Source: Hormiphora californensis
Taxonomy: Eukaryota > Ctenophora > Tentaculata > Cydippida > Pleurobrachiidae
Length of the DNA stretch: 64,000 nt
Assembly: GCA_020137815.1 (NCBI GenBank)
Contig: CM035357.1
Span: 1,907,020 to 1,971,019 of the forward strand
Direction: 5' to 3'
The position numbers and the translations under genes were made by a program. This document shows, piece by piece, positions 1 through 15,535 of the stretch (positions are counted from its first letter, which is position 1; every line of letters begins with the position of its first letter). The notes beneath the pieces were generated by a model, which saw only the letters and a list, made by a program, of their open reading frames with translations, was not told the DNA's origin and searched no databases.

Positions 1-350
1 AGCGATAGGAGGGCTGTGGACCTACAGACAGTTTAAGTAATTGAGCGTGTGTGTATTGAAACTCTATTATAGGACAATTACTAATATTTTATGGTTCTAA
101 ATACTATATCAAAACTTGTTTCGTTCGTGTGTATAAGTTATATACTATAACTGCAGTACTTGTGTATTTACAGCTGTGCTCCGAATTGAATGTTAACCAT
201 TTTGAATGTTAATTTCACCCTTAATTATAATTGACAACCAACTAAAACGCTGCCAATTCAAGTGCTTATAAAGAAAGTATTCAAACACTGTACAACTCCA
301 CAAGTTTCTAAACATTTCAGTCAACAACAATATTATTCTCGCAGCAGTGA

Positions 351-6867
<6,517 letters not shown>

Positions 6868-7210
6868 CCCTGTCCATTTATTGGCCGGGTACCTGATGGG
6901 GTGTTATACATAGTGGGTTATATTATGGGGTAGCAGTACAATACTATCATGAGGGTGCCCGATGCAGTGCAACACCATGACTTAAAATCAGAGGCTAGAT
7001 GCGTTGAGAGTTATAGTTAACCTCATTGACTGTATTATAATAGGGTAGATTACTAATGTGGTGAAATAAACAGTCGTTCAAGAAGATCACACAAGACAAC
7101 ACCTGAATGTAGTCGCCTAATCAAGCATATATCGCACAACATCTAAATTGAGTTGTCTAGGTACCACCATGTCTGTGCTGCTACGGATTCAACTATCTGT
7201 CAGATTCCCC

Positions 7211-7260
7211 ATTCTTACCCCAATTCTTACCCCAATTCTTACCCCAATTCTTACCCCAAT
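7211..7260 (-). repeat. 12-bp tandem repeat duplicating a splice donor
   Basis: Four copies of cccaattcttac (+ strand). On the minus strand each copy reads GGGGTAAGAATT, so each repeats the GTAAGA donor of the exon ending at 7255. Confidence 0.75.
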
Positions 7261-7379
7261 AACACTGAGCTGGGTCTCCTAAGGTCCTCTAGGCATAGTT
7301 GGGTCGTATTGGCTCGGAGGACCACATTTGGGATCTTCACAAGCAGGTTAGAACAGTGCAGGCAAGTCCAAGTAACTAT
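7255..7379 (-). CDS. Possible upstream LRR N-terminal exon of the adhesion GPCR
   Basis: An open exon between an acceptor (ctcttcag) and a donor (gtaaga) reads CLHC, then LLVKIPN, then ANTTQLCLEDL. This resembles the start of an LRR array (IP..L..NTT.L.L). It lies on the same strand just upstream of the HormR exons, so the receptor may have ADGRA-like LRR-HormR architecture. Its phase (2) does not match the next visible exon, so at least one exon is missing or the link is wrong. Confidence 0.35.
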
Positions 7380-7450
7380 CTGAAGAGAGGAAGGGGTGAT
7401 TATCGGAATCTAATAACTGTCACCTAATTTATTGTATATACCTTGCTGTT

Positions 7451-7520
7451 GTTATGTTCTAACCTTCCTTTACAATTGTTTCGCGGGCGGGGCGCGCGAA
7501 AAACAGTCTAGCTAGGCAAC
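7451..7520. repeat. Family C repeat copy
   Basis: gttatgttctaaccttcctttac at one end and gtctagctaggcaa at the other, around a GC-rich centre (cgcgggcggggcgcgcg). Confidence 0.6.
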
Positions 7521-8312
7521 CTTGCTGTACTTTCTATTCTTTCTCTATTGTAATTGTTGCCTGAACACTAACCATTGCAAATAATCCTTACTATGTTCTA
7601 ACCCCCCTTTAAAATATCTGTGAATCTTATAATGGGGGGAAAAATGGCACTTTTCAGCACAGTCAAACAAAATCATTCTTTAGTTTACATTAGAAAACGC
7701 GATCAAAACAATTTTTGGTTTTCAACTGTAATTAGATATAAGCAGCAATACATAAAACAGCTAATTCGTGGCGGTTAGTTTACAACACATTTCAACTTCT
7801 GCCATTCAATCAGCATAGAATTATTAAGATACTAGCCAGCAGCAGTAGTTTTATTTTCAGTATCTTCACATCGAAATACTGGATTCCTAATATTGACTGG
7901 GGCAATTGCTATTCTCATGTGAATATCGTTTTTGAAAACAGATCCTCTACTCATAGCGATATAAATTATTGGATTCAAAAACGAATTCAATGGCGTTAGG
8001 ACAACATATGCAAAAAATAGTAGTATCATCAGACTTAAAGATCTGCTCTGCATCTCTATCTCAATTGATGTTGCACTTAATTCATCCTTGTTTCTAATTA
8101 CCAATTGATCGCCTACAAACGCACAAAACATGCTGAATAAACTGAGACCGTTTATAAATAGAACCCTGAGTGTGCTACCAAGGGACCGAGCAATGCTGTT
8201 ACTGACAGGGTTCAAAAATCTTTTGAAAAGATGCAACACAGTCATAGCTCCACAAACGGCACCGGCACCTTGGAAAACCCAGCGAGGCACTGCAGATATT
8301 ATCTCTACACTC

Positions 8313-8421
8313 CAGGAACCGACCGAAACAAGTAAACAACCAATCAGAACTCGTTATTTAGGTCACGTGACTGGTAATCAGCCAATCAGGGACCAGTATT
8401 TCCTGATTCGGTCGGTTCCTG
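8313..8421. mobile_element. MITE-A copy in receptor coding sequence, 12-bp TSD
   Basis: CAGGAACCGACCGAA...TTCGGTCGGTTCCTG, 109 bp. Flanked by perfect atctctacactc at 8301-8312 and 8422-8433. Confidence 0.95.
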
Positions 8422-8523
8422 ATCTCTACACTCAAAGAAGAAATGTAAAATCCTGAAATGTTTAAACCATTCTGGGGGAAACAAATTTGGCAATAGTTTA
8501 GGAACACCGACTCTTTTGAAATA

Positions 8524-8622
8524 CAGTCGGACCCCGATTTACCGGGATGCTCGGGGGAAAGGGTTTTGTCCGGTAAATCGGGGTTCCGGTAAATCGGGGC
8601 CCGGTAAATCGGGGTCCGACTG
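8524..8622. mobile_element. MITE-B (pogo/Tc1-like TIR) in receptor coding sequence
   Basis: Ends CAGTCGGACCCCGATTTACC and GGTAAATCGGGGTCCGACTG, flanked by TA on both sides. Internally GGTAAATCGGGG is repeated three times. TIR style and TA target resemble pogo-type Tc1/mariner non-autonomous elements (inference). Confidence 0.85.
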
Positions 8623-9136
8623 TATATCCGGCATAAAATGAATAAAACCCTTGTACAAATGCTGTATAACCGAGGCATACCAAGAGGGAGCCAAAAAAAG
8701 ATTTTCGTGGTATCTCCCTAAAGGGGAATTTTATCTGTAAGAATCTCGCTACTGTAAGATAGCTGGTAATGATGAAAGGAGCATCATAAAAAAATAGATG
8801 TGCATACGAGGAAATTAAGCACCTTTCCGTCCCATTTCGATTCAAATAGTAATAGAACCCATCTTCACATATGTCCGACTGAGTAATGTCGTTAAAACAG
8901 TCGGGGTCTTTTTGTTTCCAAAGACCGACAGCCATTACAATACTAATGATGGGACATGTGAGGAGATCGACAGTGCCGAGCACAAGGTAAAGATTTCGTG
9001 CGATGGATGATTTTTTCCAGTAGTTGTGTCGTAGTACTAGAAGGTTGAGAGGAATTCCAATCACGGCAAGGAGAATGAATAAGATCATCAGTGGAAAATC
9101 TGGAACTGAAGTCCCTCCTTCACTAAAAATTGCCAT

Positions 9137-9970
9137 GTCTAAAAACTCCTCCAATATAATAGTAAGTGTCTGATTTACGTTTGAAATCAAGTTATAGAGA
9201 TCAAACCGCAAAGAAGATGTAACATACGAATTTTTCGTCTAGATAACTCGATTTGTGGTTTACTTACGTTTAAACCAAGTAAAAGTTAGAACTATATTCA
9301 AGGGATGGTCGACGGTCGTAAGACCGCAAAATCTGCCGTGTGCTGCACACAAACGACTAGCAAATTTGAGTGGGTTGTACGGAAATGCGTGCTGAGAGAG
9401 CAAATAACGGAATTTTTCCAACTTTTTTTCACTGTGGAATTCAAAAGGCCGTCACCTACAATCCAGTGAAATCCCGGTGGAAAACGGTTAATTACAGTGG
9501 ACTCAAAACAACTTCATTTTGTGGTCTCACTTGAAGTCACGTGATCTCGGGCAAATGAGAGCTTGGTATTATTTTATGTTCGCAAAAGGCAAGCTTCCCC
9601 TCGTCCGACCCGAAGTTGGAATCATATGGGTTTAGTTTGTCGAACCGGCAAGTTGCTAACATTTTCAAATCTTCACTACTTCTCAAATGATCCCATACTT
9701 TCAGTCTAATCCCAAAATCCTATTAAAAATAGAGACAAAAATAACGGCACCAAACTGTGAAATGCCCTTGCATTAGTGCGAGTAGAATAAAATCAATTTT
9801 CTATCTAAAGGCCGAGTTTATAGCAAGAAAGGACTATTTTACAACGAATTCTCTGGTTAGTATGGTAACCAACTCCGTTGTCATGGTAAATCAATCGAAC
9901 TCTATCGAGTTCTATCGCCAGCAACTGGATGAAAATTTATCCATTTCATTATGCACAATGCACAGGCTTT
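9137..9970. other. Intergenic, nothing assigned
   Basis: No convincing coding exon, RNA gene or repeat seen upstream of the broken receptor. Confidence 0.4.
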
Positions 9971-10056
9971 GGTTACGAAGTTACCCCTTGCCAGCGTGTG
10001 CACGCGAAGGTCGCCCGGCGACAGAGTGTGAGGTGTCTTCGATACCAAGCACAGGC
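9970..10056. repeat. Family D repeat copy
   Basis: ttggttacgaagttacccct start, gcgaaggtcgcccggcgac core and cttcgataccaa end. A near-identical copy lies at 29331-29412; the ends are related to 42884-43256 and 48871-48965. Confidence 0.75.
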
Positions 10057-10139
10057 TTGTGTAACAAAAAGGGGCGTTTTTATAGGTTATTGTTCATCAT
10101 AACCTGAAATAAATAATTTTCATTACTTTCACAAAGGCT

Positions 10140-10940
10140 CAAAGTTTGAATATCAAATTTGCCAAAATTGTGCAGGGGCCACCCCAAAATTAATCTCTAA
10201 GTAATTAATTAATTAATTTTGACTATTCCCACTTTCTGTAGATTATATTATATGTTTTATGCATGAAGAACATTCCTAGAAAGTTTCAAGTCGATATTTT
10301 AAGCAGAACGGAAAATATAATTTAGTGCATGGGCAAACAAAATGGTGCAAGGGCACATGTTCAGGGGAAATTTGCACAAATTGTGCAAGGGCAAATTTTG
10401 ATTAATTTGCCTATAATTAATTACCTAATTGATATATTAATCATACGGCTCTTCTAGTACTCGTAGTTATGCTACTAGAACATGCATAGAAAGTTTCGTG
10501 TCAAAATATTAAACGGTGTGGACACAGTTCGATCATAAAATTGGTGCAAGGGCTGCCCTTGCACCATTTGCCCTTGCACATTGCCTGCCCTTGCACCAAA
10601 TTCCATTTTTTGCACGGCTCTAACTAACTAATTAATTAATTTTGACTATTCCCACTTTTCGAACATCATCTTTTATGATTGAAGAACATTCCTACAAAGT
10701 TTCAAGTCGATATTTTAAGCAGAACGGAAAATAGAATTTGGTGCAAGGGCGCGGTGCAAGGGACAGAACACGCAATGTGCAAGGGCACGGTGCCCTTGCA
10801 CCATTTTTAATTACCTATAATTAATTAATTAATTAAAAATTCAAAAATCCGCCAACGTCATGACACAAAGGAATACTACAAGAACATGCCTACAAAATTT
10901 CAAGTCGATATCTCAAACGGTGTGGCCACAATCGTTGACA
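10140..10940. repeat. Diverged tandem repeat with CCCTTGCACC motif
   Basis: About four degenerate units of roughly 200 bp. Each contains taattaatt, gaacattcctacaaagtt, tcaagtcgatattttaagc and gtgcaagggc. No coding capacity. Confidence 0.75.
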
Positions 10941-11147
10941 TGTTTTTTGCCCCCCCCCCCCCAAAAAAAAGACCTTTCTTTGTTCTTAATAGGGCCGGCA
11001 TTTTTGGGTTTTTGTGCAAGGGCAAAAAATTTTTTTTTCTTTTTTTCGTTTTTTGCTGTTTTCTTCGGGTCGGAGGTGCCTGCCGGCACCTAAATTAAAG
11101 GCAAATAATAAGTGAGACTGTAAAATCAGTTTTGCATGTGGAGTTAC

Positions 11148-12480
11148 ACATACAGGAGTGGAACCATCCGTTTTGTTCAGGGCAGATGCACCTGCACATC
11201 TCCCCATGAACATTCAAAATGACCAAATTCATACTGAACTTTGGTCTGTGAATCGATTCTCCCCCACTGGCACTATGATACCTGTTTGTTGACTTGCAAT
11301 GTAACAGCGCTCAGTCCAGCAGGATTCTCCCTCGCTAGGTACAGGCTGAACACACGATCCCAGGGTACACTATTCTTCATCTGGTGGGGGGGAGGAGTAG
11401 AATATTGTGCACATGTGGATCTTATCTTAAAGAGGGGCTTGGAAGCTTAGTGGTATAGCTACGAGCATGTCTTTCTGAAGGTCCCTGGTTCAATTTCCGG
11501 TCAAACCCAGTATTTTTAGATTTCCTCCTATTTAATTTTTGCTCAGATCTCATTATTCAGAGTTATTGTAAAGAGTCATGACCTTTTCTAAGGTTGTCAT
11601 CGCTAAAAGAAACTCTCTGAACCTTGCTGTGTGTGCAATTTGAAACACAGTAGCGTATGTACCTTTAGACAAAGGAATTGTCCTGGTCCAAGTGTTATGT
11701 TCTGCTGGAGAAGAAAGGACGGTCTATCTAGCGGGGGTATCTTGTACTGTAGTTCTTCCAAGGCATCTGCCTTAACTGGACTCCCTATATTCCTCTCTGG
11801 CTCTGCGAGATAAACTCAAGATTTAAATTATACATTTTTTAAAGGTATTCTTCGGGTTAGCATAAAAAATTAATTATGTCCTATTATCATTTAAAATAGT
11901 AGAAATGGGTCTTATGAATCACTCCTGCACAGTTTTATCTTGAAGAATACCTTTAACAATTTAAATAAAGGAAAGGTAGATAAGGGGTAGGATAAATCCA
12001 CCTAGAAACCACCTGGAAACCGCCTAGAAACCACCGAGAAACCACATAGAAACCACACAGAAACCACCTAGAACTATTCCTTACCGCACAATCCAGAGGC
12101 TTCAAGATATACACTGGGCACCTTCCCTACAACATCTCTCCACCTTATCAGAGATTCAGGGTGTTCCATACAGGTGATAGTGGAGCTAAACAGGGACATC
12201 TGAGGGGGAAGGATCGGGTAATAGTGGAGCTAAACAGGGACATCTGAGGGGGGAGGATCGGGTTAAAAAACTAGAAGAGTCGATTAAGTTGTTATTACTA
12301 GTATAATGGATTCATTCAAAGTAAAATGCCATTGAATTGACAGTTAACCACACATACCTCAAGGTCAGTAAAGGCTCTAGGGACGATGAAAAGAGAGTAT
12401 ATCTCTCCCGTTCTGGGCGTACCAGCATCACCGAGCACTACGGAGAGTACCCTCACCAAATTCACTCACCCCCTGACCTA
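11148..12480 (-). CDS. Unrecognised spliced gene (3-5 exons)
   Basis: Visible exons: about 12445-12357 (ends AFTDLE before gtatgt), about 12175-12086 (MEHPESLIRWRDVVGKVPSV, ends before gtaagg), 11813-11662 (PERNIGSPVKADALEELQYK, ends before gtacat), about 11372-11271 (VPWDRVFSLYLAREN, ends before gtatca) and possibly 11183-11148. The phases of the second, third and fourth fit. STITC...W in the second is weakly Ig-like. Start, stop and family are not determined. A 47-bp duplication sits at the second acceptor. Confidence 0.45.
11443..11512 (+). ncRNA. tRNA-like sequence (tRNA pseudogene or SINE head)
   Basis: A-box-like AGCTTAGTGGTATAGCT, B box GGTTCAATTTCC, and acceptor-like GGGCTTG / CAAACCC pairing at 6 of 7. 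The anticodon arm does not pair, so it is not a functional tRNA as read. Confidence 0.4.
11838..11953. mobile_element. Small MITE with TTTAAAGGTATTCTTC TIRs
   Basis: Inverted TTTAAAGGTATTCTTC / GAAGAATACCTTTAA ends 116 bp apart, AT-rich interior, no ORF. Confidence 0.7.
11995..12075. repeat. 11-bp minisatellite (AGAAACCACCT)n
   Basis: About seven imperfect units of agaaaccacct. Confidence 0.8.
12170..12264. repeat. 47-bp direct duplication spanning a splice acceptor
   Basis: agtggagctaaacagggaca occurs twice in units of about 47 bp. On the minus strand each unit contains the tccctgtttag acceptor-like end preceding the 12175 exon. Confidence 0.75.
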
Positions 12481-12524
12481 AACAAGGAGGTGTTAAATTC
12501 AGAAATTCTTAGCAGTAACTATAA

Positions 12525-12606
12525 CAGGGGTGTAGGAACAGATTTCAAGGTGGGGGGACCAAACCACGTGACCGGTGTCCCCCCCCCCCCTGTTCCTACA
12601 CCCCTG
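12525..12606. mobile_element. Very short hAT-like MITE (82 bp)
   Basis: Ends CAGGGGTGTAGGAACAG and CTGTTCCTACACCCCTG. Flanks aactataa / aacaataa match 7 of 8 bp. CACGTG near the centre. hAT assignment rests on CAGGGGTG-type ends and 8-bp duplication. Confidence 0.75.
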
Positions 12607-12777
12607 AACAATAATATAGTTGGGTATAACATAACAAGCAACCCTAGAGAGGTCTTGATTGTGAAAACACTTTTGAAACAGAAGGGGAATAAAAGAGACA
12701 GACTGAGAGAAAGAGTGAGAGATAAGAAAGATAGGCTGAGAGGGGGTTCTTCATCGAGAGGGGGTTCTTCATTCGGA

Positions 12778-13230
<453 letters not shown>

Positions 13231-13254
13231 CGTTAATAAACTCTGCTCTTTAAT

Positions 13255-13336
13255 TTGCCTAGCTAGACTGTGTTTCGCGCGCCCCGCCCGCGAAACCCTT
13301 CTTTACAAATGTAAAGGAGGGTTAGAACATAACAAT
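13255..13336. repeat. Family C repeat copy
   Basis: tgcctagctagactgtg, a GC-rich core and gtaaaggagggttagaacataac, in the GNMT 5' flank. Confidence 0.65.
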
Positions 13337-13406
13337 CTTTAATCTGAACTCGATGTCTCCGACTTGAATATTCCGTGAATACTGAATATTCCGATTTGCA
13401 TATAAT

Positions 13407-13493
13407 ATACTGGTCCCTGATTGGCTGATTGCCAGTCACGTGACCTAAATAGCGAGTTCTGATTGGTTGTTTACTTGTTTCGGTCGGTTCCTG
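13407..13493. mobile_element. MITE-A copy lacking its left TIR
   Basis: The interior and right TIR (TTCGGTCGGTTCCTG) are intact. About 25 bp of the left end are missing. Flanks gcatata remain on both sides. Confidence 0.85.
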
Positions 13494-13644
13494 GCATATA
13501 TACAACATTGCTCTGTGTGAAACATATGATGTTTACACAGAGTGATGTTTACACAGAGCAGTGTTTACACAGTGCAATGTAGATCTACTAGACCCAATCC
13601 TCTTTGCTCTTTATTGGTTAATAAAATCTGCCCTTCTAGACTCG

Positions 13645-14475
13645 ATGTCTAACATTGATTATTATTATGGAAAGGAGGCTCGGATATGGCATCTCTACAT
13701 GGGTGACGTGGATGCCCGGTTATCCCACTACAAATCCACACTCCTCTCCATTTTGGAGGGTGCCAATGTAAGGACTGTGTACGACGTGGCGTGTGCCTCT
13801 GGGATTGATAGTGTGATGCTGGTGGAGGAGGGGTATGACGTCACTAGTTCTGATGCCGAGGAGGCCATGGTGGCCAGGGCGGTCAGGGAGAAGGAGAGCA
13901 GGAGTGGTGATGCGAGGTTTGCAAAGTGGCAAGTTGGGTGGGCAGATTGGGTGGATTTAGTGGAAGGAGCTACAGTGGATCATCCAGAAGGAGGGTATGA
14001 TGCAATCATCTGTATTGGCAACTCGTTTACAGTTTTACCTGACTTTGAAGGAGAGGGGAAAACACACCGGAGGGCTCTTACTAACTTTAGAGATCTTCTT
14101 AAACCGGGAGGCGTATTGATTATTGATCATCGCAACTTTGATTATTTAATCACCCACAAGACTTATCCCCCAGGAGCATATTCCAGTATCTACTACAACT
14201 GCTCGCGGGTATACAATGTCAGGAACGAGCTCATTGATAAGGCCGGGGAACTGGTAGGGATGGTGTTCCAAGGGGATTTTGAGGTATCTGGCACTGAGTT
14301 GGAGGGAGATTCTGATGTGTTCCTACAGGAGAGAGATGGTAAGATGGTTCCCACTCTAAAGCTCAATGATATCCCGTGTTGTCTCCATACACTGAAGGGG
14401 TTTGGGGCCTTGTTGGAGAGTGTATTTGGGGAGGGAGCGGAACACCGGGTACTACCTGATTTTAAGAAGATGTAG
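13645..14475 (+). CDS. GNMT: Glycine N-methyltransferase
   Basis: Transfers methyl from S-adenosylmethionine to glycine, giving sarcosine; a cytosolic regulator of methionine metabolism. The 276-aa single exon has the GNMT order: EARIWHLYMGD near the N terminus, SAM-binding VYDVACASGIDSVMLVEEGY, then YDAIICIGNSF and LIIDHRNFDY. The start is the first in-frame ATG (MSNIDYYYGKEAR); upstream frame is open but has no ATG. The protein stops after DFKKM. A downstream out-of-frame stretch reads DYEPNYWVHVVVKQ, which matches the family's normal C-terminal strand, so a 1-nt indel near 14470 has shortened it by about 20 residues, or the base is misread. Identity is very likely. Confidence 0.93.
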   Translation: MSNIDYYYGKEARIWHLYMGDVDARLSHYKSTLLSILEGANVRTVYDVACASGIDSVMLVEEGYDVTSSDAEEAMVARAVREKESRSGDARFAKWQVGWADWVDLVEGATVDHPEGGYDAIICIGNSFTVLPDFEGEGKTHRRALTNFRDLLKPGGVLIIDHRNFDYLITHKTYPPGAYSSIYYNCSRVYNVRNELIDKAGELVGMVFQGDFEVSGTELEGDSDVFLQERDGKMVPTLKLNDIPCCLHTLKGFGALLESVFGEGAEHRVLPDFKKM

Positions 14476-14964
14476 GAGATGATTATGAGCCCAATTATTG
14501 GGTTCATGTTGTTGTAAAACAAGCTCTACATTAATTAATTAATTAATTAATTCCTTATTAGAAATGAGATTATTATTTTGTCAGGACGGTACTTTTCAAC
14601 GAAAGATTAATTTGAGCTGCACTCAATGATGTAGTGACACTACGAAACTGTCTGTTTATTTATGTTTGTTTGTGATTGCTGCGTCTGGAGGATGACCTGC
14701 CCGAAAGTAGTAGAGGCCTCACCGAACACGCTTATTAGGCGCCCCAGGCACGTCCTCCACTCCGCCGTAGCAATGCCACCCACCAATCAGTTTATGCAGA
14801 GCATGTTACTTCAGACGCTCCAGGAAGACCGTTGTCAACCACTGGCGACACCGACAGGGGTATCACACTACTTCTGAGTCCTGGCCTAAATCAAATTCTA
14901 AGATTTATGTGAAGCTGGATCAGGCAATGTTTGAGAATGTCTTGAGTTTGGATCTGGAATCCCG

Positions 14965-15282
14965 ATGTATACCCGGTATACCGTGGACAATTACATTAAA
15001 AATTATAATAATAGATCTCAAATGCATCATCTTTTTTATTCTGTTTATGACGAAAAGTATTACCCTAACCGATTTTATTGTGAGAAATCGGATGCCATTT
15101 GGGTGACATCGGATAAGATGTGTAACGGGTTTAAAGACTGCGAAAACGGTCAAGACACACACCTTCCGACAAATAATTTCATAATGTTAACGGATAATGT
15201 TTTCGATGGTACAGCACAATTTCTTCAAAGTTATTATAGGTCACACCGATATCACACCCTATACTTCTCTGGGTATCAATAA
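14965..15282 (+). CDS. Short ORF with LDL-receptor class A-like motif
   Basis: A 105-aa ORF containing FYC, IWV, CNGFKDCENGQD: the C-N-G-x-x-D-C-x-x-G-x-D signature of LDLRA modules. No signal peptide is visible and only part of the six-Cys module is present, so this may be one exon or the remnant of a larger extracellular gene. Confidence 0.35.
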   Translation: MYTRYTVDNYIKNYNNRSQMHHLFYSVYDEKYYPNRFYCEKSDAIWVTSDKMCNGFKDCENGQDTHLPTNNFIMLTDNVFDGTAQFLQSYYRSHRYHTLYFSGYQ

Positions 15283-15428
15283 AATTAAAACGTTAAACGA
15301 GTGTGAACAATACAAAGCTCACTAAAGTCACGATAATAAAAGTGATATTTTAGCAATTGAAGCGTCAACATACGACATCTTACAGTTTGTGTGCTGAAGT
15401 TGCCACAGCCTATAGACTATAGAGTCCA

Positions 15429-15432
<4 letters not shown>

Positions 15433-15527
<95 letters not shown>

Positions 15528-15535
15528 CCTCTCAC
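15433..15535. repeat. (CT)n microsatellite at the class C GPCR stop
   Basis: About 100 bp of CT, touching the TGA at 15532-15534 of the minus-strand gene. Confidence 0.95.

Larger units (their letters stand above)
7832..9136 (-). pseudogene. Rhodopsin-like GPCR gene broken by two MITE insertions
   Basis: The N-terminal part (ATG at 9136, MAIFSEGG) encodes TM1-TM4, with ARFLQIKFP at the TM3 end where DRY would be. The C-terminal part (8312 to stop at 7832) encodes TM5-TM7 with NPIIY (NPxxY). It is paralogous to the receptor at 22614-23948: same MA[IV]FSEGG start, NYxKK after TM1, and FxxIxFPxR after TM3. A 99-bp MITE-B with TA duplication (8524-8622) and a 109-bp MITE-A with perfect 12-bp duplication (8313-8421) lie inside the TM4-TM5 region. 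The frames on either side also differ by one base. It is either a pseudogene or a gene that splices the MITEs out; the first is simpler. Confidence 0.75.

Noticed and set aside
8358-8678. 106-aa minus ORF ending in [17 protein letters not shown]
   Set aside because: Its C terminus is translated MITE-A; the same peptide appears at 6714-6911 from another copy.
14662-14877. 71-aa plus ORF after GNMT
   Set aside because: No motif, no splice signals, no link to GNMT.
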